Part shown: positions 48,656 to 57,599 of the stretch, piece by piece | Position numbering within the stretch: position 1 is the stretch's first letter | Layout: every line of letters starts with the position of its first letter | Origin: Pseudomonas sp. PB106 | GTDB taxonomy: Bacteria > Pseudomonadota > Gammaproteobacteria > Pseudomonadales > Pseudomonadaceae | Assembly (NCBI RefSeq): GCF_009764645.1 | Contig: NZ_RWIM01000064.1 | Coordinates: forward strand, 1 to 64,000 | DNA: 64,000 bases | Direction of reading: 5' to 3' | Notes under the pieces: generated by a model | The model's input: the letters and a program-made list of their open reading frames with translations, nothing else | Told to the model about the DNA's origin: nothing | Database searches by the model: none | Program-made: the position numbers and the translations under genes

Positions 48656-49210
48656 ATGAAATTTTGCAGCCACTGCGGTAACCCGGTCACCCAGCGCATT
48701 CCCGAAGGCGATTCGCGGCTGCGATTTGTCTGTGACAGCTGTCAGACCATTCACTATCAGAACCCCAATATCGTCGCCGGCTGCGTGCCGACCTGGGGCA
48801 CGAAAGTGCTGTTGTGCCGTCGCGCCATCGAACCGCGCCTCGGCTACTGGACATTGCCCGCGGGTTTCATGGAGAACGGCGAGACCATCGAGCAAGCCGC
48901 GATTCGTGAAACGGCTGAAGAAGCCTGCGCCCGCGTGCGTAACCTGAGCATCTACACGCTGATCGACGTGCCGCACATCAGTCAGGTGCATGTGTTCTTT
49001 CGCGCCGAACTGGTCGACCTGGACTTCGCCGCCGGCCCCGAGAGCCTCGAAGTGCAACTATTCGACGAAGCCGACATTCCTTGGGACGAGCTGGCTTTCC
49101 GCACGGTGGGGCGTACCTTAGAATGCTTCTTCGCTGATCGGCGTGTTGAGACGTATCCGGTTCGTTCGGAATCGATTCCTCCGCTGGTGCAGCCGGTGAT
49201 TGTCGGTTAG
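48656..49210 (+). CDS. Nudix hydrolase with N-terminal zinc ribbon
   Basis: This 184-residue protein has a Cys4 ribbon (CSHCGNPV and CDSCQTIHY) followed by a Nudix box GFMENGETIEQAAIRETAEEA. The final Gly of the consensus is replaced (CARV). Related proteins act on ADP-ribose or NADH-like substrates; the substrate here is unknown. ATG 48656 (MKFCSHCG) is chosen over the long upstream frame from 48512, which is not similar to anything recognised. Confidence 0.9.
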   Translation: MKFCSHCGNPVTQRIPEGDSRLRFVCDSCQTIHYQNPNIVAGCVPTWGTKVLLCRRAIEPRLGYWTLPAGFMENGETIEQAAIRETAEEACARVRNLSIYTLIDVPHISQVHVFFRAELVDLDFAAGPESLEVQLFDEADIPWDELAFRTVGRTLECFFADRRVETYPVRSESIPPLVQPVIVG

Positions 49211-49212
49211 AA

Positions 49213-49245
49213 GATCAAAAGATCGCAGCCTGCGGCAGCTCCTAC
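49213..49245. repeat. REP element (single)
   Basis: Inverse REP (GATCAAAAGATCGCAGCC...) directly after the Nudix stop. Confidence 0.9.
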
Positions 49246-49284
49246 ACAAAACCTGTTTGCTTCACTCCCTGGGGAATCGTTTCA

Positions 49285-49800
49285 ATGCGCTGGTTGCTTG
49301 CCCTGTTCTGCCTGTCGTTCGTTACCGTCTCCCAAGCGTCATTCGTGACTACCGTGACGCCTGCGAATACCCCGCTCATCGAAAAAGTCCTGGTACTTAA
49401 ATCGGCCCATCAACTGCAATTGATCGCCGACGGCAAGCCACTCAAGACCTATCGCATCTCCTTGGGCAAGGGCGCGAAAAAAGGCCCGAAGCTGATTGAA
49501 GGCGACAAACGCACGCCGGAAGGTTTCTATTGGATCGACTGGCGCAAGACCAGCGACAAATTCAACCTGTCGATGCACATCTCTTACCCGAACATCACCG
49601 ACTCGGCCCGCGCCCGCCGCGAAGGCGTCGAGCCTGGCGGGATGATCATGATCCACGGCACGCCGGACTCGGCAGACAACCCGGAAAACCTGTTCCATAC
49701 CCTGGACTGGACCGACGGCTGCATCGCCATGCGTAACGTCGACATGCGCGAAGTCTGGAACATGGTGCCGGACGGCACGATGATCGAAATCCGCCCGTAA
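49285..49800 (+). CDS. L,D-transpeptidase family protein (YkuD)
   Basis: This 171-residue exported protein has a signal peptide (MRWLLALFCLSFVTVSQA). The YkuD domain has the catalytic His in MIMIHGTPD and the Cys in TDGCIAMRNVDM. It probably cross-links peptidoglycan or attaches proteins to it in the periplasm. The length is that of single-domain enzymes. It is monocistronic. Confidence 0.92.
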   Translation: MRWLLALFCLSFVTVSQASFVTTVTPANTPLIEKVLVLKSAHQLQLIADGKPLKTYRISLGKGAKKGPKLIEGDKRTPEGFYWIDWRKTSDKFNLSMHISYPNITDSARARREGVEPGGMIMIHGTPDSADNPENLFHTLDWTDGCIAMRNVDMREVWNMVPDGTMIEIRP

Positions 49801-49832
49801 ACTCCGACCGCTGGTCACCCGCAAAAAAATAA

Positions 49833-49915
49833 ATCAAAAGATCGCAGCCTGCGGCAGCTCCTACAGAGGTGATACCACTTCAACCTGTAGGAGCTGCCGA
49901 AGGCTGCGATCTTTT
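49833..49915. repeat. REP pair with an operator-like half-site in its loop
   Basis: Inverse REP (49833-49864) and forward REP (49887-49915). The bases between them contain TGATACCACTT (49870-49880), one mismatch from the putative NagR half-site. Confidence 0.9.
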
Positions 49916-49934
49916 GCTTTTCAGCACCCGCCTG

Positions 49935-50026
49935 TAATACCACTTAAAACCACCACCCCTCAAAGCCCCGATATACGCAGGCTACAGGCGATTTCACTGA
50001 ATTGACATGGTATGCAAGTGGTATTA
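49935..50026. promoter_or_regulatory. Putative NagR operators: 11-bp inverted repeat
   Basis: TAATACCACTT (49935-49945) is the exact reverse complement of AAGTGGTATTA (50016-50026). A TTGACA -35-like box (50002-50007) with TATTAG (50023-50028) lies across the right copy, so a bound repressor would block it. A further TGGTAT at 50009-50014 lies beside it. Wording is similar to GntR/HutC-type operators with GGT/ACC arms. Confidence 0.6.
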
Positions 50027-50083
50027 GTTTTCGCCCGACAACCGACTTAAAAAAATCCTACATCGGTGCCGGAAACGACTGAC

Positions 50084-50815
50084 ATGAATGATCTCCAGGC
50101 CTTACGCCCCGACGACACTCAACCGACACCGTTGTACCTGCAACTGGCGCGCAACCTTGAAGCCGCCATCCATGCCGGGCAGTGGAAGTCCGAACAGGCG
50201 ATGCCGTCCGAGCGCAACCTCAGTGAAATGCTCGGCATCTCTCGTGTCACAGCACGCAAGGCATTGGAAGTCCTCCTCGATCAAGGCCTGATCCGCCGCC
50301 TGCAAGGTTCCGGCACGTTCATCACGCCACGTCTTGAACAACCGTTGTCGCGCCTTTCCGGGTTCAGCGAGATGCTGCGCTTGAAAGGCTTTGTGCCCAG
50401 CTCACAATGGCTGGAGCGCGAAATCACCCTGCCGACCCACGAAGAATTGATCCGCCTCGGCCTGTCGCCGAACGACAAGGTCGCGCGCATGAAACGTCTG
50501 CGCAAAGCCGATGACACGGTCATGGCCATCGAAATGAGCACCCTGCCCGCCGCGATCATGCCCAAGCCGCAACAGGTCGGCGATTCGCTTTACGAATACC
50601 TCGACGGCATCGGCAAACCGATCGTGCGCGCCTTGCAGCACATCCAGGCGATCAACGCCTCGGACGAGTTCGCCGCGCTGGTTGGCATCGCCCCCGGCAC
50701 CGCCATGTTGCTGATGACCCGGGTCGGCTACCTCGAAGACAACACACCCATCGAAGTCACCGACACCTATTGCCGCAACGACTACTACGACTTTGTTGCA
50801 GAGCTGCGTCGATAA
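50084..50815 (+). CDS. nagR: GntR/HutC-family regulator of GlcNAc genes (NagR)
   Basis: This 243-residue regulator has a winged HTH (residues 20-85, MPSERNLSEMLGISRVTARKAL) and a UTRA effector domain (about 100-240) that in relatives binds GlcNAc-6-phosphate or glucosamine-6-phosphate. It is first in the nag gene cluster and likely represses it and itself through the inverted repeat upstream. ATG 50084 (MNDLQALRPD) is favoured over 50066. Confidence 0.88.
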   Translation: MNDLQALRPDDTQPTPLYLQLARNLEAAIHAGQWKSEQAMPSERNLSEMLGISRVTARKALEVLLDQGLIRRLQGSGTFITPRLEQPLSRLSGFSEMLRLKGFVPSSQWLEREITLPTHEELIRLGLSPNDKVARMKRLRKADDTVMAIEMSTLPAAIMPKPQQVGDSLYEYLDGIGKPIVRALQHIQAINASDEFAALVGIAPGTAMLLMTRVGYLEDNTPIEVTDTYCRNDYYDFVAELRR

Positions 50816-50839
50816 GAGCAGCCAAAAACGAGAATCAAA

Positions 50840-51946
50840 ATGTCCGAAGACAACATCCTCACCGCTGACGGCTGGATTCGCGGCCGGCTGATCCACGAGC
50901 ACGGCAAAGTCGTATCGATCGAAGGCGTGCCCTGCGATCCGGCGAGCAATGACTTGCCGTATCTGCTGCCCGGCTTCATCGATCTGCACGTGCATGGCGG
51001 TGGCGGCAAAGACATCATGGAAGGCGCCAGCGCCTTCGAAACCATCACCAAGACCCATGTGCGTTTCGGCACCACGTCGCTGCTGGCCACCACCATGACC
51101 GCGCCGAGTGCCGAGATCTCCAGCGTCCTGAAGGAAGTCGGAGAATTCTGTGAACAGCGTCCGAAAGGTGCCGCGCGCGTACTCGGCGTACACCTCGAAG
51201 GCCCGTACATCAACCCCGGCAAACTCGGCGCGCAACCGAACTTCGCCCACACCGCGTTGATGGCTGAAGTCGAAGAATATCTGGCACTGGCGCCAATCCG
51301 GGTGATCACCATCGCCCCGGAAATCGCCGGCCACGACGCGTTGATTCGCGAGCTGAGCAGCCGTGGCGTGCGCATGCAGATCGGCCACACCCTCGGCAGT
51401 TACGAGGAAGGCGTTGCCGCACTGGATGCCGGCGCGACCAGTTTCACTCACCTTTATAACGCCATGAGCCCGTTGCATCACCGCGAGCCGGGCATCGTCG
51501 GCGCGGCACTGGCCCACGCCAAATTCGCCGAGTTGATTCCCGATTTACTCCACGTGCATCCCGGCGCGATCCGCGTGGCCCTGCGCTCGATCCCGTGCCT
51601 GTATTGCGTCACCGATTCGACCGCGGCCGCCGGCATGCCCGACGGTGAATACAAGCTCGGTAGCCACACCGTGACCAAATGCCTGGGCGGCGTGCGCCTG
51701 CCCGACGGCACCTTGGCCGGCAGCACGCTGACCATGGATCAGGCCCTGCGCAATCTGGTGAAGATCGGTTTGCCGATTGCCGAGGCCTCGCAACGTCTTT
51801 CGCAATTCCCCGCCGACTACCTCGGCATCAACGAACGCGGGCGCCTTGCACCTGGGGCCTGGGCCGACTGCGTGCGGCTGGATCGCTCGCTCACACTGAC
51901 CGCCGTCATGGTCGAAGGAGAAGACATTGACTTCAAAAATGCTTGA
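50840..51946 (+). CDS. nagA: N-acetylglucosamine-6-phosphate deacetylase
   Basis: NagA converts GlcNAc-6-P to glucosamine-6-P and acetate. The 368-residue amidohydrolase has the metal motif LPGFIDLHVHGGGG, the Glu of GVHLEGPYINP and the His of IGHTLG. The catalytic Asp lies in VTDSTAAAG. It begins 24 bases after nagR and overlaps the next gene by 20 bases. Confidence 0.96.
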   Translation: MSEDNILTADGWIRGRLIHEHGKVVSIEGVPCDPASNDLPYLLPGFIDLHVHGGGGKDIMEGASAFETITKTHVRFGTTSLLATTMTAPSAEISSVLKEVGEFCEQRPKGAARVLGVHLEGPYINPGKLGAQPNFAHTALMAEVEEYLALAPIRVITIAPEIAGHDALIRELSSRGVRMQIGHTLGSYEEGVAALDAGATSFTHLYNAMSPLHHREPGIVGAALAHAKFAELIPDLLHVHPGAIRVALRSIPCLYCVTDSTAAAGMPDGEYKLGSHTVTKCLGGVRLPDGTLAGSTLTMDQALRNLVKIGLPIAEASQRLSQFPADYLGINERGRLAPGAWADCVRLDRSLTLTAVMVEGEDIDFKNA

Positions 51947-52949
51947 GGAGGCGCTGTCCTCGTTCGAGGCCGTGCAAGCCCAACTGCAACAGCTCGACCC
52001 GCAAATGATCGAGATCGCCGGGCGCCTGCGCCGTCAGCCGCCGCAAGTGGCGATGACCGTCGCACGCGGCAGCTCCGACCACGCGGCGAGCTATTTCGCC
52101 TACCTGACCATGCAGCAACTGGGCGTGCCGGTAGCGTCGTTGCCGATGTCGGTGGTGACCATGCAGCAGGCGCCGTTGAAGGTCAGCGGTCAGGTCGCCT
52201 TCGCCTTTTCGCAATCGGGGCAGAGCCCGGATCTGGTCAACAGCCTGCGTCTGCTGCGCAAGCGTGGCGCGCTCAGTGTGTCGATGGTCAACGCCGCCGA
52301 TTCGCCGCTGGAAGCTGCATGTGAATTCAGCCTGCCGCTGCTCGCCGGGACGGAAAGCAGCGTCGCCGCGACCAAGAGTTTTATCGCCACCCTCAGCGCC
52401 AGCGCCCGTTTGATCGCGCACTGGAAAGAGGACAGCGAATTGCTCGAGGCCGGCAACGCCCTGCCCGAAGGCCTGCGCGAAGCCGCCCAACAAGACTGGA
52501 GCGTCGCCATCGAAGCGCTGCGCGATTGCGAGCGTTTGATGGTCATCGGCCGTGGTGCCGGTTTCGCCATCGCCCAAGAGGCCGCTCTGAAATTCAAGGA
52601 AACCTCGGCGATTCAGGCCGAAGCGTTCAGCAGCGCCGAAGTCCGTCACGGCCCGATGGCGTTGATCGACGAACACTATCCATTGTTGGTGTTCGCTCCG
52701 CGCGGCGCCGAGCAGGCTGGCCTGCTGAGCCTGGCAGCGGAAATGCATCAGCGCGGTGCCCGCGTGTTGCTGGCTGCGCCGGACGATGTCAGCGAACGCG
52801 ACCTGACCCTGAGCCGCGCCGAGCATCCGGCCCTCGATCCGATTCTGGCGATCCAGAGTTTCTACGTGATGGCTGCCGGCCTGGCCGTGGCCCGTGGCAT
52901 GGACCCGGATCAGCCGCGTCACCTGAGCAAAGTTACTCGCACGCACTAA
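51927..52949 (+). CDS. SIS-domain glucosamine-6-phosphate deaminase-like protein (NagB-II type)
   Basis: This 340-residue protein has two SIS domains, like the isomerase half of GlmS but without the glutaminase. Visible motifs are ARGSSDHAASYFAYL, FSQSGQSPD and GTESSVAATKSF in the first, and GRGAGFAIAQEAALKFKETS in the second. Proteins of this type replace NagB, converting GlcN-6-P to fructose-6-P and ammonia. The start is TTG 51927: GGAG at 51916-51919 is 7 bases away, whereas ATG 51939 has poor spacing. It follows nagA directly. Confidence 0.85.
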   Translation: MTSKMLEEALSSFEAVQAQLQQLDPQMIEIAGRLRRQPPQVAMTVARGSSDHAASYFAYLTMQQLGVPVASLPMSVVTMQQAPLKVSGQVAFAFSQSGQSPDLVNSLRLLRKRGALSVSMVNAADSPLEAACEFSLPLLAGTESSVAATKSFIATLSASARLIAHWKEDSELLEAGNALPEGLREAAQQDWSVAIEALRDCERLMVIGRGAGFAIAQEAALKFKETSAIQAEAFSSAEVRHGPMALIDEHYPLLVFAPRGAEQAGLLSLAAEMHQRGARVLLAAPDDVSERDLTLSRAEHPALDPILAIQSFYVMAAGLAVARGMDPDQPRHLSKVTRTH

Positions 52950-52974
52950 CAACTGCTGATTGATGCACAACCCT

Positions 52975-53059
52975 GTAGGAGCTGCCGAAGGCTGCGATCT
53001 TTTGATTTTGATTCACAGAAACACAAGATCAAAAGATCGCAGCCTGCGGCAGCTCCTAC
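52975..53059. repeat. REP doublet within the nag operon
   Basis: Forward REP (52975) and inverse REP (ending 53059) with well-pairing arms separate the SIS gene from nagF. It could stabilise the upstream mRNA or reduce read-through. Confidence 0.95.
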
Positions 53060-53099
53060 AGGGGACATCGAACCGAGATCTAACCGATGAGACCGAGCC

Positions 53100-55613
53100 A
53101 TGCACAACAACAATAAAGAGCTGACCCTCAGCGCCCCGCTCAGCGGCCCGGTGCTCACGCTCGCCAAAGTCCCGGACGCGGTGTTCGCCAGCGGCGCGAT
53201 GGGTGACGGCATTGCCATCGACCCGCTCAACGACACGCTGTACTCGCCGTGCGCCGGGGTGATCATCCACGTCGCGCGCACCGGCCACGCACTCACCGTG
53301 CGTGCCGACAACGGCGCGGAAATCCTCCTGCATCTGGGCCTCGACACCGTTGAGTTGAACGGCGAGGGTTTCTCGATGCTGGTCAAGGAAGGTGACCGCG
53401 TGACTCAGGGCCAGCCGTTGTTGCGCTACGACCTCGACAAGGTCGGCCAACAATGCAAAAGCCTGGTCAGCCTGTTGATCCTGACCAACAGCCAGGATTT
53501 TCAGGTGCGGCCGATCACGCTGAAATCGGTGAAAGTCGGCGACCCGCTGCTGCACATTGTGGCGCGCAACGGTTTGACGGCGAATGTTGCAGAGGTTGGC
53601 GGGCCAGAGGTTCACGGGCATGTGTTAGTGGCACATCGCGGTGGTTTGCATGCGCGCCCGGCGGCGCTGATTCGCCAGACTGCACAGGGTTTCAACAGCC
53701 AGTCGCAACTGCACTTCGCCGGCAAATCGGCGCCGTGCAACAGCCTCATCGGTTTGATGGGCCTGGCAGTGGGCGAGCAGGATGAAGTGCAGGTCAGCTG
53801 TCAGGGCCCGGATGCGGAAGCGGCGCTGCAAGCATTGCTCACGGCATTGGCCACAGCATTGCCGGAGGATCATCACGCGGCGGCACCAGTCAGTGCTGCG
53901 CCGGTTAAGCGCCCAGCCGAAGCGGGTGTGTTGCACGGCGTGTGCGCTGCGCCAGGACTGGTCGGCGGGCCGCTGTTTCGCTTGAACGCGATCAGTCTGC
54001 CGGTGGATGCGGGCAATCACGATCCGCTGCAACAACAGCAGGTGCTCGATGCGGCGCTGATTCAGGTGCGCAACGAAATCGACGGCACCCTCGCCCAAGC
54101 GAGACAGCACAAGAACGCCGACGAAGAAGCAATCTTTGCCGCGCACTTGGCGCTGCTGGAGGACCCGGCACTGCTCGACGCGGCACAGCAATCCATCGAA
54201 CAAGGCACTGCGGCGACTCACGCCTGGAGCCAGTCGATTGATGTGCAGTGCGAAGTGCTGCAACACACCGGCAGCGCACTGTTGGCCGAGCGCGCCAATG
54301 ATCTGCGCGACCTCAAACAACGTGTTCTGCGCGCATTGCTCGGCGAAGCCTGGCACTACGACGTGCCGGCCGGCGCCATCGTTGCCGCGCATGAACTGAC
54401 GCCGTCGGATCTGCTGCAACTCAGCGCCCAAGGTGTCGCTGGGTTGTGCATGGCCGAGGGTGGCGCGACGTCGCACGTCGCAATTCTCGCTCGCGGCAAA
54501 GGTCTGCCGTGCCTGGTGGCGCTGGGTTCGGCGCTGCTTGATCAGTCGCAGGGGCAAGCGGTGGTGCTCGATGCCGACGGTGGTCGTCTCGAACTGATGC
54601 CAAATGCTGAGCGGCTGGCTGAAGTGCAACAGGCGCAAATCGACCTTCAGCAGCGTCGCGATGCGCAACAAGCCAAGGCTCACTTGCCCGCCGAAACGCG
54701 AAATGGCGTGCACATCGAAGTCGTCGCCAATGTCGCCTCCAGCGCTGAAGCAGCCGATGCCTTTGCCAACGGTGCCGATGGCGTCGGCCTGTTGCGCACC
54801 GAGTTTCTGTTCGTCGATCGCCAGACCGCGCCGGATGTCGAAGAACAGCGATACGCCTATCAAGCCGTGATCGATGCGATGGGCGACAAGTCGGTGATCA
54901 TCCGCACCATCGACGTCGGCGGCGACAAGCAACTCGACTATCTGCCACTGCCCATCGAGGCCAACCCGGTACTCGGTCTGCGCGGTATTCGTCTGGCTCA
55001 GGCCCGCCCGGAAATCCTCGATCAGCAATTGCGCGCGCTGCTGCAAGTCAGCCCGCTGCACCGTTGCCGGATCCTGTTGCCGATGGTCACCGAAGTCGAC
55101 GAGCTGCTGCACATTCGCCAACGCGTCGATGCGTTGTGCATCGAGCTCGGCGTGAGCCAGCGCCCGGAAATCGGCGTGATGATCGAAGTCCCCGCCGCCG
55201 CGCTGCAAGCCGAACAACTGGCCGAGCACGCCGACTTCCTCTCCATCGGCACCAACGACCTGTCGCAATACACCTTGGCCATGGATCGCGATCACGCCGG
55301 TCTGGCCGCCCGCGTCGACGCCTTGCACCCGGCGCTACTGCGTCTGATCGCCATGACCTGCGAAGGCGCGGCGGTGCATAAGCGTTGGGTGGGTGTCTGC
55401 GGCGCCCTCGCCTCCGATCCGCTGGCCACGCCGGTGTTGATCGGCCTGGGGGTCACCGAACTGTCGGTCAGCCCGGTGCAGATCGGTGAGATCAAGGATC
55501 GCGTGCGCCAGGTGCACGAAGCCGAATGCCAGCGCCTCAGCCGCGACCTGCTCAAATTGAGCAGCGCCGCCGCCGTGCGCCACGCCTGTCATCAACATTG
55601 GCCACTGCGCTAA
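53100..55613 (+). CDS. nagF: PTS multiphosphoryl transfer protein EIIA-HPr-EI (GlcNAc system)
   Basis: This 837-residue fusion carries phosphate from PEP to the sugar permease. An EIIA(Glc)-type domain (about 1-155) has His78 in ILLHLGLDTV. The HPr domain (about 172-258) has His184 in GLHARPA. Enzyme I (about 265-837) has the phospho-His459 in GGATSHVAI and the PEP-binding regions FLRTEF-like LLRTEFLF and GTNDLSQYTLAMDRD. It thus provides all soluble steps, with NagE completing the chain. This fusion order is known in Pseudomonas nag loci. Confidence 0.96.
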   Translation: MHNNNKELTLSAPLSGPVLTLAKVPDAVFASGAMGDGIAIDPLNDTLYSPCAGVIIHVARTGHALTVRADNGAEILLHLGLDTVELNGEGFSMLVKEGDRVTQGQPLLRYDLDKVGQQCKSLVSLLILTNSQDFQVRPITLKSVKVGDPLLHIVARNGLTANVAEVGGPEVHGHVLVAHRGGLHARPAALIRQTAQGFNSQSQLHFAGKSAPCNSLIGLMGLAVGEQDEVQVSCQGPDAEAALQALLTALATALPEDHHAAAPVSAAPVKRPAEAGVLHGVCAAPGLVGGPLFRLNAISLPVDAGNHDPLQQQQVLDAALIQVRNEIDGTLAQARQHKNADEEAIFAAHLALLEDPALLDAAQQSIEQGTAATHAWSQSIDVQCEVLQHTGSALLAERANDLRDLKQRVLRALLGEAWHYDVPAGAIVAAHELTPSDLLQLSAQGVAGLCMAEGGATSHVAILARGKGLPCLVALGSALLDQSQGQAVVLDADGGRLELMPNAERLAEVQQAQIDLQQRRDAQQAKAHLPAETRNGVHIEVVANVASSAEAADAFANGADGVGLLRTEFLFVDRQTAPDVEEQRYAYQAVIDAMGDKSVIIRTIDVGGDKQLDYLPLPIEANPVLGLRGIRLAQARPEILDQQLRALLQVSPLHRCRILLPMVTEVDELLHIRQRVDALCIELGVSQRPEIGVMIEVPAAALQAEQLAEHADFLSIGTNDLSQYTLAMDRDHAGLAARVDALHPALLRLIAMTCEGAAVHKRWVGVCGALASDPLATPVLIGLGVTELSVSPVQIGEIKDRVRQVHEAECQRLSRDLLKLSSAAAVRHACHQHWPLR

Positions 55614-55636
55614 CAAAAACAACAAGGACAAACGCC

Positions 55637-57349
55637 ATGTACCAACTCTTTATCGAAGGCCTGCAACGCCTCGGCCGCGCGCTGATGCTGCCGATCGCGA
55701 TCCTGCCGATTGCCGGCCTGCTCCTGCGTCTGGGTGACACCGACCTGCTGAACATCGCGATCATTCACGATGCCGGCCAGGTGATCTTCGCCAACCTGGC
55801 AATGATCTTCGCCATCGGCATCGCCGTCGGTTTCGCCAAGGACAACAATGGCACCGCTGGCCTGGCCGGGGTAATCGGTTATCTGGTGATGATCTCGACG
55901 CTCAAGGTGCTCGATTCGACCATCAACATGGGCATGCTCGCCGGTATTGTCAGCGGCCTGATGGCGGGCGCGCTGTACAACCGTTTCAAGGACATCAAGT
56001 TGCCGGAGTACCTGGCATTCTTCGGCGGCCGGCGATTTGTGCCGATTGTCACCGGGTTCGCGGCGGTCGGTCTGGGCGTGGTGTTCGGCTACATCTGGCC
56101 GCCGATCCAGCACGGCATCAACGCCTTCGGCGCGCTCATGATGGAGAGCGGCAGCCTCGGCGCGTTCGTGTTTGGCGTGTTCAATCGTCTGCTGATCGTC
56201 ACTGGCCTGCACCACATCCTCAACAACATGGCGTGGTTCGTATTTGGCAACTTCACCGATCCAACCACCGGTGCGCTGGTGACCGGCGACCTGTCGCGCT
56301 ACTTCGCTGGCGATCCGAAGGGCGGCCAGTTCATGACCGGCATGTTCCCGATGATGATCTTCGGCCTGCCGGCCGCGTGCCTGGCGATGTACCGCAACGC
56401 CCTGCCGGAACGCCGCAAAGTCATGGGCGGGATTTTCCTGTCGATGGCACTGACGTCGTTTTTGACCGGGGTGACTGAGCCGATTGAATTCGCCTTCATG
56501 TTTTTGGCACCGCTGTTGTATCTGCTGCATGCGTTGCTGACCGGGTTGTCGATGGCAATTACCAATGGATTGAACATCCATTTGGGCTTCACCTTCTCCG
56601 GTGGTTTTATCGACATGATTCTCGGCTGGGGCAAGTCCACCAATGGTTGGCTGGTATTCCCGGTTGGGTTGGCTTACGCGGTGATCTACTACGTCGTTTT
56701 CGACTTCTGCATTCGCCGCTTCAACCTGAAAACGCCGGGGCGTGAGGATGTGGCTACTGCTGAAAAAGCGGTGCTCACTGAAAACGAACGGGCCAGTGCT
56801 TATATCAAGGCACTGGGTGGTGCCGAGAACTTGGTCACCGTCGGCGCTTGCACCACGCGCTTGCGACTGGAGATGGTCGATCGCAACAAGGCTTCGGATG
56901 CTGACCTGAAAGCGCTGGGTGCGATGGCGGTGGTGCGACCGGGTAAAGGTGGGAGTTTGCAGGTGGTTGTCGGGCCGATGGCGGACAGCATTGCCGATGA
57001 GATTCGCTTGGCGATGCCAGCGTTGGGGCGGGCGGTTTTGGTGGAAACCGCTGTTGCTAATGAGCCGAAAATTGTGGCCGTTGCCGGTTCCGAGGCGCAG
57101 CAATGGCTGAATGCTTTGGGCGGTGGCGACAATGTGCTGCAACTGGATTGCATTGCGATGACGCGGATTCGCCTGCAACTGGCGAATGGCAAGGCGTTGT
57201 CTGAGGCGCAGTTGAAAGAGCTGGGGTGTCAGGGTGTTAGCCAGTTGGAGGGTGGGGTTTGGCATTTGCTGGTGGGTGATAAGGCGGCGAGTTTGAGTGG
57301 GGCACTTGAAGCGCTGGTCAACCGCAGCGAAGTCAGCGCCAAAGTCTGA
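55637..57349 (+). CDS. nagE: PTS N-acetylglucosamine permease EIICB(B)
   Basis: This 570-residue inner-membrane permease phosphorylates GlcNAc during import. EIIC covers about 1-385 (MYQLFIEGLQRLGRALMLPI, GVTEPIEFAFMFLAP, NGLNIHLGFTFSGGF). A first EIIB domain (about 390-470) has Cys405 in GACTTRLRL. A second EIIB-like domain (about 490-565) reads DCIAMTRIRLQL; the position aligned with Cys405 is Ala, so it is probably inactive. ATG 55637 is 23 bases after nagF. The frame runs upstream to 55526 but overlaps nagF. Confidence 0.95.
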   Translation: MYQLFIEGLQRLGRALMLPIAILPIAGLLLRLGDTDLLNIAIIHDAGQVIFANLAMIFAIGIAVGFAKDNNGTAGLAGVIGYLVMISTLKVLDSTINMGMLAGIVSGLMAGALYNRFKDIKLPEYLAFFGGRRFVPIVTGFAAVGLGVVFGYIWPPIQHGINAFGALMMESGSLGAFVFGVFNRLLIVTGLHHILNNMAWFVFGNFTDPTTGALVTGDLSRYFAGDPKGGQFMTGMFPMMIFGLPAACLAMYRNALPERRKVMGGIFLSMALTSFLTGVTEPIEFAFMFLAPLLYLLHALLTGLSMAITNGLNIHLGFTFSGGFIDMILGWGKSTNGWLVFPVGLAYAVIYYVVFDFCIRRFNLKTPGREDVATAEKAVLTENERASAYIKALGGAENLVTVGACTTRLRLEMVDRNKASDADLKALGAMAVVRPGKGGSLQVVVGPMADSIADEIRLAMPALGRAVLVETAVANEPKIVAVAGSEAQQWLNALGGGDNVLQLDCIAMTRIRLQLANGKALSEAQLKELGCQGVSQLEGGVWHLLVGDKAASLSGALEALVNRSEVSAKV

Positions 57350-57365
57350 CCCAAACATCACCCAT

Positions 57366-57455
57366 GTAGGAGCTGCCGCAGGCTGCGATCTTTTGACTTT
57401 GATTTTTACCCTTCAAACGCAAGATCAAAAGATCGCAGCCTGCGGCAGCTCCTAC
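57366..57455. repeat. REP doublet after nagE
   Basis: Forward REP (57366) and inverse REP (ending 57455), 17 bases after the nagE stop; it may act as the 3' border of the nag mRNA. Confidence 0.95.
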
Positions 57456-57498
57456 AGGGGATGCGATCAATCTGAAGTCAGGTCGGCTGTCAGGCCGT

Positions 57499-57583
57499 CA
57501 TCGCTGGCAAGCCAGGCTCCCACAGGTTCTTCACTGTTCTCAAAATCGTGCACGACCTTGTGGGAGCCAGCCTGCTGGCGATG
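57499..57583. repeat. REP doublet, GCTGGCAAGCCAGG family
   Basis: TCATCGCTGGCAAGCCAGGC and the partly diverged inverse GGGAGCCAGCCTGCTGGCGA face each other, directly downstream of the DUF6124 gene. Confidence 0.9.
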
Positions 57584-57599
57584 AACGATGACGCGGTCG

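Noticed and set aside
53625..57361. Two long frames antisense to nagF and nagE
   Set aside because: Both genes are well-supported PTS proteins; the antisense frames have no domain and no start signal.
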